Of a DNA stretch of 64,000 nucleotides, positions 35,640 through 44,596 are shown in pieces. Position 1 is the stretch's first letter, and each line of letters starts with the position of its first letter. Origin of the DNA: Lichenicola cladoniae (GTDB lineage Bacteria; Pseudomonadota; Alphaproteobacteria; Acetobacterales; Acetobacteraceae). The DNA lies in contig NZ_CP053710.1 in the NCBI RefSeq assembly GCF_013201075.1, forward strand, positions 62,001 to 126,000, read 5' to 3'. Position numbers and translations under genes: made by a program. A model generated the notes under the pieces. That model did no database searches. It was not told the DNA's origin and saw only the letters and a program-made list of their open reading frames with translations.

Positions 35640-37203
35640 GGCGCAGCTCCCGGTCCCGCAGCGCGTCGTAGCGCTCGATATCGGCCTTGGGCTCCTGTCG
35701 CAGCACGAGAGCCTGCGGTGCGTTGATGGCGGCAGTTGCGCCATGGCCGTCCGTCAGGCGGTGGAGGATGTTGAGGACATGGGTCTTAGTGGCGACACCG
35801 TCCTCGAGAGCCAGTTCCACCGCGCACAACACCGCCTGCTCATCGTGTTGCAGTACCAGGGCAAGGACGTCCACCATCTCCCGATCGCCCCCTGGCCGCC
35901 GCAGCAGTGCGGTCTGGAGTGTGCGAAACGCTTCCGGCATTTCGGCAAAGGGCGCGCCATTGCGCAGAGCCCCCGGCTTGCGCTGGATCACCGCCAGGTA
36001 ATGCCGCCAGTCGTAGACGGTGCGGCGGGGGACATCGTGCGAGCGTTCGACGATGCGGACGTGCTCGCATAAGACCTGCCCCTCGGCTACCACGATCAGG
36101 CGATCGGGATAGACCCGCAGGCTGACCGGCCGGTTGGCAAACGAGGCGGGCACGCTGTAGCGGTTGGCCTCGAAATGCAGCAGGCAGGTCGGCGACACCC
36201 GTTTGGGGTGCTCGACAAAGCCATCGAACGCCCGGCCCACCGGCATCAGGCTCGCCCGCTCCTCGGCGTGAACGTCAGCGACGCTGCCCGGCAGCACCCC
36301 GTGCACGAGCTCGCCCCAGCGCTCGATGCAGCGCGTCTCGAGCCACGCGTTGAGTTCTGGCAGGTCGGCAAAGGACGGCACGGCCTGCCAGAGCTGCCGC
36401 CGCGCATCCTGTACGTTTTTCTCGACCTGACCTTTCTCCCAGCCCGAGGCTGGGCTGCAGAACGTGGGCTCGAACAGGTAATGGCTGGCCATGGCGGCAA
36501 AGCGTGCGTTGACCTGCCGCGCCTTGCCCACCCCGATCCGGTCCACGGCGGTTCGCATGTTGTCGAAGATGCCCCGGCGCGGAACCCCGCCCAGCACCCG
36601 GAACGCCTCGGCCAGGGCGTCGAACAGCATCTCGTGCGTCTGTAGCCTGTAGGCCCTGACCACGAAGGCCCGGCTATGCGCGAGCTTGGTGTGCGCGGCC
36701 TGCAGCTTGACCCGTTTGCCGGCGATCGTTGCCCAGTCCTCGCTCCAGTCGAACTGGAAAGCATCTCCCGGAGAGAAAACCAGCGGCACGAACACTCCGC
36801 GCCCGGTAGTGCGCTGCGCGACCATGCGCTCCGCTCGCCAATGCCGGGCAAAAGCGGCAACCCGTGCGTAGGAGCCGTCATAACCCAGCACGACGAGGTC
36901 CGCGTGCAACCGGCGAGCGGTCCGGCGCGACTTGCGCCCTTTGCCTGCCTCCACCGCCAGCCATCCCGACAGCTTGTCTGCGAACGGGTCCAGCCGGCTC
37001 GGGCGCTCCGGCACCTTGAACCTGACTTCGACCGCGTCCGAACGCAGGTATTTGCGGATCGTGTTCCGCGACAACCCCGTCCGCCTCTCAATGTCTCGGA
37101 TCGAAATCTGATCCCTGTGACGCCAACGGCGGATCACACTCAACAACTCCATGTCGATCACTCCAATAACCCCAACCATTCGGCAAGGGATGTGAACAGA
37201 CAC
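35629..37203 (-). CDS. istA: IS21 transposase IstA (copy 2)
   Basis: Mirror of 19612-21186, identical 524-residue translation, intact DDE region. It overlaps istB by 11 bp. Confidence 0.95.
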   Translation of the reverse strand: MSVHIPCRMVGVIGVIDMELLSVIRRWRHRDQISIRDIERRTGLSRNTIRKYLRSDAVEVRFKVPERPSRLDPFADKLSGWLAVEAGKGRKSRRTARRLHADLVVLGYDGSYARVAAFARHWRAERMVAQRTTGRGVFVPLVFSPGDAFQFDWSEDWATIAGKRVKLQAAHTKLAHSRAFVVRAYRLQTHEMLFDALAEAFRVLGGVPRRGIFDNMRTAVDRIGVGKARQVNARFAAMASHYLFEPTFCSPASGWEKGQVEKNVQDARRQLWQAVPSFADLPELNAWLETRCIERWGELVHGVLPGSVADVHAEERASLMPVGRAFDGFVEHPKRVSPTCLLHFEANRYSVPASFANRPVSLRVYPDRLIVVAEGQVLCEHVRIVERSHDVPRRTVYDWRHYLAVIQRKPGALRNGAPFAEMPEAFRTLQTALLRRPGGDREMVDVLALVLQHDEQAVLCAVELALEDGVATKTHVLNILHRLTDGHGATAAINAPQALVLRQEPKADIERYDALRDRELRHAS

Positions 37204-37270
37204 GGGTCAAATCTCAGCGAAAACTCAGGCCCTACCCGGGGCAGATCTCAATGCAAATCAACATAGCCGT

Positions 37271-37381
37271 CCTCGAAAGACGCTCGACTACGCGACGCCA
37301 AGCGAGCAATTCAGCATGTTGCTGGCCGGGCAGGCTGGTGTAAACAAAGTCTTCGGCGTGGGTGTTCGCTCCGGAACTTGA
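37271..37381 (+). pseudogene. IS30 transposase, last 36 codons
   Basis: Continuation of the IS30 frame after IS21 copy 2: PRKTLDYATPSEQFSMLLAG then a short tail to TGA at 37379-37381. PRKTLxxxTPxE is the conserved IS30 C-terminus, which confirms the join across the TAGCCGT duplication. Confidence 0.93.
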
Positions 37382-37388
37382 ATCCGCC

Positions 37389-37784
37389 CATCGAATTATC
37401 TTTATGAGCGCGATCGTTCTCGTCCTGATCATTGGCCGGACATCAAACGTTTTATACAAAACAGTAAGTATCCGCCTTAAGCCTCAGTCGAAGGCTGCAA
37501 CGTCTGCGAGATCCCGTCAGATTTAGGTGGGACACCATCCCGGATACCCTCTGGCCGTAGAGCTGAAACCAGCACATGATGTCTCTTTACTTCCGGCATA
37601 CGGTCGATCACGAGAACCTTCGGTCGATTACTATGCTGACCTATCGGCCGCGCCGTCACAATCATACTCATGGATGGTTGGAATGCGTGATATCGGAGCT
37701 CTTTATAGGCTCGTACCCGTTACCTTGACCGGCGCCTCAAATACTACAGGCCCAGTGACGTCACCTTCTACTGAAAGTCAGTCT
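37389..37784. other. Upstream of SDR gene, no gene seen
   Basis: An open frame continuous with the SDR extends upstream to 37527, but its composition is not protein-like and the SDR family starts at 37785. Presumably holds the SDR promoter. Confidence 0.4.
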
Positions 37785-38594
37785 ATGAATACTCCTGACA
37801 AGAGCAAACAGCCTGGAACGGCGATCGTCACGGGCGCATCAGCAGGCATCGGACTGGTTTATGCCAAACGGCTGGCTGCACGCGGTTATGATTTGATTCT
37901 CGTTGCGCGCCGCAGCGATCGTCTCGACATACTTGCTACAGAACTGAGAGAACGTTTTGGGGTCCGGGTCACTCCGATCAAGGCAGACCTCAGTAATCTG
38001 GATCAGCTTGACAGTCTCGTCGGCAGGATCGAGGCCGACGAAACTTTGACGTTCCTAGTTAACAATGCTGGCACCTCAACGCTTGCACTTGTGGCGGATA
38101 CCTCCTTCGCCGCAATCGAAGCAATGAACGATCTCAATATACGCGCCCTCGTGCGGCTCTCGCGCGCAGTACTGACAGGCTTCAAGGCGCGCAATCATGG
38201 GGTAATTGTCAATATCGGGTCGGTGCTGGGCTTCAGGTCGCTTCCTATAAGCACGGTCTACAGTGCTACGAAGGCCTATGTGTTGATGTTTACCCGTGGT
38301 CTGCAGGCTGAACTAACTGGCACGAAGGTTGTCATCCAACTTGTAGCTCCGGCTGCAACAGCGACCGATATCTGGGAAATTTCCGGCGTTCCGCTGACGG
38401 CCCTCGATCCGAGCACAGTGATGACAGTCGATGATATGGTCGACGCTGCCCTTGCTGGTCTTGACATGGGGGAGACCCTCACGATGCCGTCTGTTGAAAG
38501 CCCGGGCTCACTCATTGATTCATACGACGCAGCCGGCCTGGATCTTCTTAGCGCATCGCAGAATAGCGCCCCCGCGAGCCGATACGCGCGTTAA
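37785..38594 (+). CDS. Short-chain dehydrogenase/reductase (SDR)
   Basis: 269 residues from MNTPDKSKQPGTAIVTGASA. The cofactor motif is TGASAGIGLVYAKRLAARGY; an Arg-rich turn (VARRSDRL) favours NADP. NNAG at about residue 90 and the active-site Ser (NIGSVLGF) with YSATKAYVL are present. A cytoplasmic oxidoreductase of the classical type; substrate unknown. It ends about 40 bp before the start of the antiporter gene on the same strand and may be co-transcribed with it, an arrangement now broken by an IS630 copy. Confidence 0.92.
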   Translation: MNTPDKSKQPGTAIVTGASAGIGLVYAKRLAARGYDLILVARRSDRLDILATELRERFGVRVTPIKADLSNLDQLDSLVGRIEADETLTFLVNNAGTSTLALVADTSFAAIEAMNDLNIRALVRLSRAVLTGFKARNHGVIVNIGSVLGFRSLPISTVYSATKAYVLMFTRGLQAELTGTKVVIQLVAPAATATDIWEISGVPLTALDPSTVMTVDDMVDAALAGLDMGETLTMPSVESPGSLIDSYDAAGLDLLSASQNSAPASRYAR

Positions 38595-38636
38595 TTTGGC
38601 AGACTGTGAAGGCCGCGTAGCTGTGAGACTTGCCGA

Positions 38637-38702
38637 ATGACCATGGCCCATCATTTTGAATTTGTGCTGTTGCTGGTCACCGTCTGCGTCGGTCTTCACT
38701 TA
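38637..38702 (+). pseudogene. Na+/H+ antiporter, original first 22 codons
   Basis: From the ATG at 38637 the frame reads MTMAHHFEFVLLLVTVCVGL then HL up to the TA duplicated by the IS630. Joining directly to 39806 gives an uninterrupted frame through MARLIRLPQAGTLILGGLAL, the usual first helix of CPA1 antiporters. The stub is separated from the body by 1101 bp of IS. Confidence 0.85.
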
Positions 38703-39803
38703 CTCAGCAGTCGGTGATATAAGCTACACTTGCCACTCTGAAGAATGAGCGCACCAGCTTGGGCATACGTTTGAGTTTGGCAAGCTGACCCTCGATCTTC
38801 TCGCCCAAGCTATCGCCCTTCCGCAATGGTGTTCTGGCTACACCGGTACGCTTGATGTGGCTCCACACGAGCTCGTCCGGGTTAAGATCGGGAGCGTAGC
38901 CGGGAAGAAAGTGAAGCGTCAGCATCCCGTTGGTTGATTGGATGTAGGCGTTCACGAGCTTTGTCTTGTGGGCTGGAAGACCATCGACTACGAGATGAAC
39001 AGGCTTGCGGCGGTTACGCATCATCATCTTCAGTAGGACGATAAACAGCTCCGCGTTGAGGCCGCCCTGGTAGGTGCAATACCAGAACGCACCGCGAGCG
39101 TTGACGGCTGATGCCGCGCTGATCGACTGCCGTTGACCCGGGCGCTCGACAACCGGTGTTTGTCCCTTCTTGCCCCAGGTCTTCCCATGCACCGTATCGG
39201 CACGGAACCCCGATTCGTCCCAGAAGTAGATCTCGCCGCCCTCGCTTTTTGCTCTACTGGCAATAGAAGGAAACGTATCACGCTGCCACGTCTGGATGGC
39301 TTCAGGGTCGCGTTGATAAGCCCTCTGCAACGGCTTCTGCGGCGTGAGCTCCAGCCTCGCCAGTAGGGTGCCGACTGCCGTCAAGCCAATTTTGATGCCG
39401 AACTTCTCCTCGATCAAAGCGGAGATCATGGAGCGCGTCCAAAGACCGAAATCCAGACCATACTGACGAGGATCTTTCCCATTGACCCAAAGGAACACCT
39501 GCTGCTCCTGACTTGGCGTCAGACTGCGCGGCGGGCCCAGAGACTTTGTCGAATGCAGCGCCTCATCTCCCAGTTCAGGCGTTGACGCTGCTCTGAGCCA
39601 TTTGTAGATCGTGGTCCGGCAGAAGCCATACGACGCTACGACAGAGGACGGCCGTTCACCGTCGCGAACGCGTTCAACTGCCATCAGCCGTATGGCTTCC
39701 AGCGTCCCATGATCAAAAGTTCGGCCATCTCTCTTCATGCCTGACCGTATCAAATGGCAGATACTAGTACAAGGGATTGTAGCCTATGTCACCGACTTGT
39801 GAG
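38703..39803 (-). mobile_element. IS630-family element, 1101 bp, target TA
   Basis: Inverted termini CTCAGCAGTCGGTGATATAA at 38703 and, on the complement, CTCACAAGTCGGTGACATAG at 39803. TA lies on both sides (38701-38702, 39804-39805), the family's typical duplication. One minus-strand transposase. Insertion separates the first helix of an antiporter from its body. Confidence 0.95.
38704..39738 (-). CDS. IS630 transposase
   Basis: 344 residues from MKRDGRTFDHGTLEAIRLMA (TTG at 39753 is an alternative). Helix-turn-helix (GERPSSVVASYGFCRTTIYK), then DDE domain: IYFWDESGFRA, HLVVDGLPAHKTK, LPGYAPDLNPDELVW. Triad complete; the gene appears intact and ends within the left terminal repeat. Confidence 0.95.
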   Translation of the reverse strand: MKRDGRTFDHGTLEAIRLMAVERVRDGERPSSVVASYGFCRTTIYKWLRAASTPELGDEALHSTKSLGPPRSLTPSQEQQVFLWVNGKDPRQYGLDFGLWTRSMISALIEEKFGIKIGLTAVGTLLARLELTPQKPLQRAYQRDPEAIQTWQRDTFPSIASRAKSEGGEIYFWDESGFRADTVHGKTWGKKGQTPVVERPGQRQSISAASAVNARGAFWYCTYQGGLNAELFIVLLKMMMRNRRKPVHLVVDGLPAHKTKLVNAYIQSTNGMLTLHFLPGYAPDLNPDELVWSHIKRTGVARTPLRKGDSLGEKIEGQLAKLKRMPKLVRSFFRVASVAYITDC

Positions 39804-39805
39804 TA

Positions 39806-41356
39806 ATGGCCCGTTTGATAAGGCTACCTCAGGCCGGGACCCTTATTCTGGGCGGCTTAGCCCTCGCCCTCGTTCCCGGAATGCCCCCAATCGAACTCGA
39901 TCCCGACTTCGTTCTCGTTCTTTTTTTACCGCCCCTGCTTCTGTTGAGCGCTTATCTGACGGACTGGCGCGCTTTTCGGGCAGATCTCAGGATCATACTG
40001 CAACTGGCGATCGGCGCGGTCATCTTCACCACCTTTATTGTAGGTTGGGTGACCCACCTAGTATTGCCTGAGTTGCCGCTGGCTGCGTGTTTCGCGCTTG
40101 GAGCAATCGTGTCGCCTCCCGATGCGGTCGCCGCCAAGGCAGTGCTAAATGGCCTTAACCTACCCTCACGCACAATTACACTACTTGAAGGCGAAAGCCT
40201 TCTCAACGATGCCACCGGCCTTGTGCTCTATCGGTTTGCGGTCGTTGCGACGCTAACTGGTGCTTTTAGCAGCACTGCAGCGGTGGGTAGCTTTATCTTG
40301 CTGACCGTCGGCGGCGTGGCCGTAGGTATAGCGTGCGGCTATTTGGTAAGCACTGTAACCAGCCGGTTCCTCGACGGTGAAATGGGCGTAGTCGTCACTT
40401 TTCTCGCGGCCTGGGGCTCCTACATCCTCGGTGATGCGCTCGACGTGTCAGGCGTTCTTGCGACAGTGTGTTGCGGGATCGTCATGGGTTGGCGGCAGCA
40501 TGCTCTGCTTGATGGTGAAAGACGTTTCCAGTCGAGAGCAGTTTGGCGGGTCGTCGGTTTCCTGCTGGAAAGCCTGGTTTTCATCCTGATCGGCCTATCG
40601 CTTCGTAGCGTTTTGACCCGCCTTCCGGTCGATACTATTGAGTTTGGACATACCTTCCTTCAGGTAGGCGCTGTGATAATAGCGGTGATCCTGTCCCGAT
40701 TTCTATGGATTATCCCGATGAGCTATGGCGTTCGGGCTATCGCCCCAGCCCTGCGCCGACGGGATCCCTATTCACCGCTTCGGATACCGCTCGTGATGAG
40801 TTGGGCTGGCATGCGCGGTGTCGTCAGCCTCGCAGCGGCCCTCGCTCTCCCGGAACACTTTCCTGGCCGCGATTTCATTCTATTAGCCACCTTTGCCGTG
40901 ATCCTGGTCACCGTGCTTGTTCAGGGAACGACGCTTGCGCCGTTGATCCGCTTTTTACGCTTTGACCGCGCCCTGCCGGCGACGTCCCGGACATTGTCTG
41001 AAGGTGTCGCCAGGATACATGTTATTGCGGCACAAATCGCCGCAGTCGAGGCAGTTTCGATCGGCGACGATGGCAGTCATCGACATCCACGGTTGATCGA
41101 ACAGCTGCAATTTCGCCTCGCCGCTGTCACGCGAGCAGTCGAAGCAAATGGAGCACTTGACGCGGTCAGGACCGAGCACTTCGTCGCCTTGCTTACAGCG
41201 GTCGCCGGCGGGCGTGCCGAGCTTGTGCGGATGCACCGAGCGGGCGAGATCGACAACCAAGTTCTTCACGCTCTGGAAAAGGAGCTGGACGCCGACGAGA
41301 TCCGGGCGCGGCATTTACTCACTCCAGTCGGTGGGCGAGCGGTAGCGGCGGGTTGA
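39806..41356 (+). CDS. CPA1-type Na+/H+ antiporter, displaced 5' end
   Basis: 516 residues, about 12 membrane helices then a C-terminal cytoplasmic region. The conserved core is GAIVSPPDAVAAKAVLNGLN (helix 5, with the two-residue ion site), EGESLLNDATGLVLYRFAVV and VMSWAGMRGVVSLAAALALP. Family role: exchanging sodium for protons at the inner membrane. It begins exactly at the ATG next to the IS630 duplication, so it lacks the native start and the first 22 residues, including much of helix 1. Whether this shorter product is expressed and works is open. Confidence 0.88.
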   Translation: MARLIRLPQAGTLILGGLALALVPGMPPIELDPDFVLVLFLPPLLLLSAYLTDWRAFRADLRIILQLAIGAVIFTTFIVGWVTHLVLPELPLAACFALGAIVSPPDAVAAKAVLNGLNLPSRTITLLEGESLLNDATGLVLYRFAVVATLTGAFSSTAAVGSFILLTVGGVAVGIACGYLVSTVTSRFLDGEMGVVVTFLAAWGSYILGDALDVSGVLATVCCGIVMGWRQHALLDGERRFQSRAVWRVVGFLLESLVFILIGLSLRSVLTRLPVDTIEFGHTFLQVGAVIIAVILSRFLWIIPMSYGVRAIAPALRRRDPYSPLRIPLVMSWAGMRGVVSLAAALALPEHFPGRDFILLATFAVILVTVLVQGTTLAPLIRFLRFDRALPATSRTLSEGVARIHVIAAQIAAVEAVSIGDDGSHRHPRLIEQLQFRLAAVTRAVEANGALDAVRTEHFVALLTAVAGGRAELVRMHRAGEIDNQVLHALEKELDADEIRARHLLTPVGGRAVAAG

Positions 41357-41656
41357 GGGTGGGAAGCGCATGGCCAAGGAAGCGACGGAATCACATGGAA
41401 CTTACTTGGGGGAGATGCTGGTGGCAGCTCGTGTGACACGGCACCGATGCCGCGCTTGGATTGCCATGACGAAGACGCTTTTCGCCTCGTTCGTGCCGAT
41501 TAGCAGGCGATCAAAGCCTGCGTCGGTTACCAATGCATGTCTTACACTACTTGCCTCGGTCGTCATGGTAGGCGCCGACAGCGGGGAGGCCGCGCCGGCG
41601 AGCCGCCCTTACATCGCCGCTCGAGCCCAGGCGACACATCTACCCAAGCCTTGGCT

Positions 41657-43108
41657 ATGACTTCGTCCCTACCTTGCCCGGGTGCAGCCGCAGGAGTTTT
41701 CGCTGTTAAGAGCACCGGGGCTGGGCGTCATCCTCGTTTGATCCTCATCGCCACAATAGCCGCTTCTAGCCTCGCGTTCATCGACGGTTCGGTGGTCAAT
41801 GTCGCCCTGCCATCGATCGGCCGGAGCTTCGCAGCCACCCCGGCCGGACTTCAGTGGACGATCAATGCCTACCTCCTGCCACTGTCTGCGCTTCTACTGC
41901 TGGGCGGAGCGGCGGGTGACCATTTCGGTCGCCGGGCGCTTTTGATCATTGGCACCGTCCTATTCTCCATTGCGTCTGTCGCATGCGCCTGGGCACCGAC
42001 GATGGGATGGCTGCTCGGAGCCCGAGCGGCCCAGGGCGTCGGCGCCGCGCTGGTGATGCCGAACAGCCTGGCTGTGCTAGGCGATGCTTTCACCGGAGAG
42101 GCTCGCGGCAGGGCAATCGGCACATGGGCCTCAGTTGGTGCGATCGCGAGCGCTATTGGTCCGCCCCTGGGCGGTTGGCTGGTCGATGGCATCGGTTGGC
42201 GTGCGATCTTCCTGCTCAACCTGCCCGTGGCCGTGATCGCCGTCACTTTAACAGTCGTTTCTGTACAGGAGAGCGGGGAGCGGAGCCAGCGGCTTGACTG
42301 GCTTGGCGCGACGCTGGCGACGCTGGCACTTGGGACCCTGACCTGGGCACTTACAGTTTGGTCGAACCACAACGAACCGATCCTCCGCATTCTTGGCGGC
42401 AGCGTCGTTGGGATGGCCTTGCTGCTGGGGTTCCTCTTGCATGAACACCGCCGCGGCGAACTGGCGATGATGCCGCTGAGCTTGTTCACATCTAAAGCTT
42501 TTGTCGGGCTGACGGTGACGACTTTCCTGCTCTACGGCGCACTCGGCGGCCTGCTGGTCCTGCTGCCCTATGTCCTGATCGGCGGCGGTTATTCCCCCCT
42601 GCAGGCCGGCTTGGCGCTGTTGCCGCTGCCAATCGGTATAGGAGCCGCGTCGCGCCTTATGGGGCGGATGACCGAGAAGGCAGGGCCTCGCCTGCCGCTT
42701 ACGATTGGGCCAATTGTCACAGGGCTTGGCTTTGCGCTCCTGGTGCGTTTAGATCCGGCCGGTCGTTATTGGACGACCGTCTTCCCAGGAATCGCTATCA
42801 TCGCGCTCGGGATGGCGGGTGCCGTGGCACCTCTCACTACCGCCGTCCTCGCATCGGTGGACGAGCACCATATCGGAACTGCTTCAGGATTCAACAGTGC
42901 CATTGCCAGAACTGGGGGTCTGCTCGCGATGGCCTGCGCAGGGGTGGTCATCGCAAAGGCGGGAGTCGCTCTGCTTGATGCCTTTCACGGCGCCATCATT
43001 GTCTTTGCCGCTCTTGCCGTCGCAAGCGGCAGTACTGCCTTCCTGACTTTGAGAAAGGGCTCAATAAGTTCTGGTTCGGATCTTCCGAAACCTGGAGCCG
43101 ATGCCTAG
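41657..43108 (+). CDS. DHA2-family MFS exporter (EmrB/QacA-like)
   Basis: 483 residues from MTSSLPCPGAAAGVF. About 14 helices. Signatures include SSLAFIDGSVVNVALPSIGR (motif D1-like, with the helix-1 Asp), GDHFGRRALLIIG (motif A) and GAIASAIGPPLGGWLVDGIG (motif C). Family proteins export drugs, dyes or organic cations by proton antiport. It has no fusion protein beside it, unlike the exporter at 25866. Follows the antiporter on the same strand with a 300-bp spacer that has no clear gene. Confidence 0.92.
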   Translation: MTSSLPCPGAAAGVFAVKSTGAGRHPRLILIATIAASSLAFIDGSVVNVALPSIGRSFAATPAGLQWTINAYLLPLSALLLLGGAAGDHFGRRALLIIGTVLFSIASVACAWAPTMGWLLGARAAQGVGAALVMPNSLAVLGDAFTGEARGRAIGTWASVGAIASAIGPPLGGWLVDGIGWRAIFLLNLPVAVIAVTLTVVSVQESGERSQRLDWLGATLATLALGTLTWALTVWSNHNEPILRILGGSVVGMALLLGFLLHEHRRGELAMMPLSLFTSKAFVGLTVTTFLLYGALGGLLVLLPYVLIGGGYSPLQAGLALLPLPIGIGAASRLMGRMTEKAGPRLPLTIGPIVTGLGFALLVRLDPAGRYWTTVFPGIAIIALGMAGAVAPLTTAVLASVDEHHIGTASGFNSAIARTGGLLAMACAGVVIAKAGVALLDAFHGAIIVFAALAVASGSTAFLTLRKGSISSGSDLPKPGADA

Positions 43109-43162
43109 CGCCGTCGCTAACGACGCACCAGCGTCGGCCTCTAATTCAGCTAGGGTCAGGAC

Positions 43163-43558
43163 TCATTGTGGGAGCCAGAACGTAATGGTTGCTGCGATGC
43201 AGATTGCCGAGAAGAAGGTGTGGGCGCATCGGTCGTAGCGGGTGGCAATCCGTCGCCAGTCCTTGAGGCGACCGAAGGTATTTTCGATGCGATGGCGCTG
43301 ACGATACAGGATCTTGTCGTAGGCGGGAGGGGCCTTCCGGTTCCTTGTTGGCGGAATACAGGGCTCAATACCGCGCTCTCGCAGACCATTCCGGAACTTG
43401 TCGCTGTCATACCCACGATCGCCAAGCAGTTCACGCGCGGCGGGGAGCGCTGGAAGCAGGAGAGCGGCACCCTTGTGATCGTTCATCTGGCCCTCCGTCA
43501 GCATCATGATGACCGGGCGGCCCTCGCCGTCGCAGACGGCGTGCAGCTTGGAGTTCAA
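43163..43558 (-). CDS. IS5/IS427 transposase, C-terminal frame
   Basis: 131 residues with the second catalytic Asp (LLGDRGYDSDKFRNGLRERG) and the Glu motif (YRQRHRIENTFGRLKDWRRI). Its start overlaps the upstream frame by 4 bp; in this group the two frames are joined by programmed frameshifting. Probably functional as a fusion. Confidence 0.92.
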   Translation of the reverse strand: MNSKLHAVCDGEGRPVIMMLTEGQMNDHKGAALLLPALPAARELLGDRGYDSDKFRNGLRERGIEPCIPPTRNRKAPPAYDKILYRQRHRIENTFGRLKDWRRIATRYDRCAHTFFSAICIAATITFWLPQ

Positions 43559-43923
43559 GCCGCCCTTTGTGCGTCCGATGCAGCGCGGAGCAGCCCCTTT
43601 TTAAGCAGGCTCGCGGCCGTTCGGTGTGCCTTGAGATGCGTGCTGTCGATCATCAGGCGCTCAGGCACGCCTGCCTTGGCGGCCAGGGCTGCGAAGATCC
43701 GGTCGAATACGCCGAGGCGGCTCCACCGGATGAACCGGTTGTAGAGGGTCTTGTGCGGCCCGTATCCCGCTGGGGCGTCCTTCCACTGAAGCCCGTTGCG
43801 GATCACGTAGACGATCCCGCTGACGACGCGACGGTCGTCCACGCGCGCAAGCCCCCGGGGGCGCGGGAAATGTGGCGAGAGCCGGTTCATCTGAGCGATG
43901 GAAAGCAGGATCAAACGGGACAT
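43555..43923 (-). CDS. IS5/IS427 transposase, N-terminal frame
   Basis: 122 residues with the conserved RVVSGIVYVIRNGLQWKDAP and the first catalytic Asp in MIDSTHLKAHRTAASL. The frame ends just where the second frame begins. A homopolymer run of T at 43600-43603 (A on the coding strand) could be the slippage site. Confidence 0.92.
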   Translation of the reverse strand: MSRLILLSIAQMNRLSPHFPRPRGLARVDDRRVVSGIVYVIRNGLQWKDAPAGYGPHKTLYNRFIRWSRLGVFDRIFAALAAKAGVPERLMIDSTHLKAHRTAASLLKKGLLRAASDAQRAA

Positions 43924-44014
43924 CGGACACCTCCAATCCCCTATGAATCACACTGCATCGAGCCGCGTAAAGGGTCCTGAACCTAGTCACGGGTGAGTGC
44001 AACCTCACGGGTAG

Positions 44015-44596
44015 CTAATCAGCGGGGTGCTCGCCGTTCTGGGTCAGCTGCCTCGTCACCGTAAGTAAAATCTCTCTGGAAAGCGCCTCATCATCGACGG
44101 CTCTAGCCAACACGAGGGCGCCAACCATCGACGCAGTCATACGAATGGCATCCCGTCGAGCGTCTCTTGTTCTGGGCCACGGAAAGTGCGTCGCAAGCTT
44201 AGCGACAAACGTGTATACGTATTGCGTCATCGCAGGTCTGACTGTCGGCTCGCGAGCAATCTCCGGACCGAGAGAGGACATCAGGCACGCTCGGCCGGGA
44301 TTATCTCGTGCGGCAACGCTCAAATATTTCGCAACGAAGGCTCGTTTCCCTGCGCCCGTCGGCGTTGCCAATTCAATTTGGCCCTCTGCCAACGCGCAGA
44401 CGTGAGCGACACATTCGGCGACCAAATCCTGCTTGGAAGCGAAGTGATTATAAAATGATCCATGCGTAAGATCGGCGGCCTTCATGAGGTCACCGACAGA
44501 AACGCCTGACAATCCTCGTTCACGAAAAAGCCGTGAGGACTCGTTCAGTATTTTCTCGTGTTTCTCTGCAGTCTCAGCAGGGGGAAATCTCACCAT
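44015..44596 (-). CDS. TetR/AcrR-family regulator
   Basis: 193 residues. The N-terminal TetR helix-turn-helix is complete (KILNESSRLFRERGLSGVSV, GDLMKAADLTHGSFYNHFAS) and a C-terminal ligand domain follows (CLMSSLGPEIAREP). LTHGSFYNHFASK is typical of the subgroup with TetR_C_16/AefR-like ligand domains. It may control the convergent MFS exporter at 41657, now separated by an IS, or pyruvate oxidase. Ligand unknown. Confidence 0.92.
   Translation of the reverse strand: MVRFPPAETAEKHEKILNESSRLFRERGLSGVSVGDLMKAADLTHGSFYNHFASKQDLVAECVAHVCALAEGQIELATPTGAGKRAFVAKYLSVAARDNPGRACLMSSLGPEIAREPTVRPAMTQYVYTFVAKLATHFPWPRTRDARRDAIRMTASMVGALVLARAVDDEALSREILLTVTRQLTQNGEHPAD

Larger units (their letters stand above)
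34775..37263 (-). mobile_element. IS21-family element copy 2 (2489 bp), target duplication TAGCCGT
   Basis: Same element as 19552-22040 in inverted orientation, the same length to the base. TAGCCGT is duplicated exactly at its ends (34768-34774 and 37264-37270), a normal 7-bp IS21 duplication, so this copy is a direct transposition product. It lies in the 3' end of the IS30 transposase. Confidence 0.97.
33780..37388 (+). mobile_element. IS30-family element split by IS21 copy 2, target duplication CAT
   Basis: Inverted termini GGCGGATTCAAGTTCCGGAG at 33780 and, on the complement, at 37388, continuing GCGAACACCCACGCCG on both sides. CAT is duplicated outside (33777-33779 and 37389-37391). Subtracting the nested IS21 and one TAGCCGT leaves 1113 bp, normal for IS30. 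It encodes one transposase, interrupted near its 3' end. Confidence 0.95.
43154..43982 (-). mobile_element. IS5-family (IS427-group) element, target CTAG
   Basis: Short inverted ends GGTCAGGACT at 43154 and, on the complement, GTTCAGGACC at 43982. CTAG is present on both sides, in keeping with the group's preference for YTAR sites. Two overlapping frames encode the transposase. Length about 829 bp is typical. Inserted between the MFS gene and the TetR gene. Confidence 0.88.

Noticed and set aside
19552-37263. A true composite transposon formed by the two IS21 copies
   Set aside because: Copy 2 has its own 7-bp duplication and copy 1 none, so there is no shared outer duplication showing that the block moved as a unit.
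41370-41660. 96-codon plus-strand frame between antiporter and MFS genes
   Set aside because: No recognisable domain, overlaps the upstream open part of the MFS frame and has weak start signals; possible but not supported.
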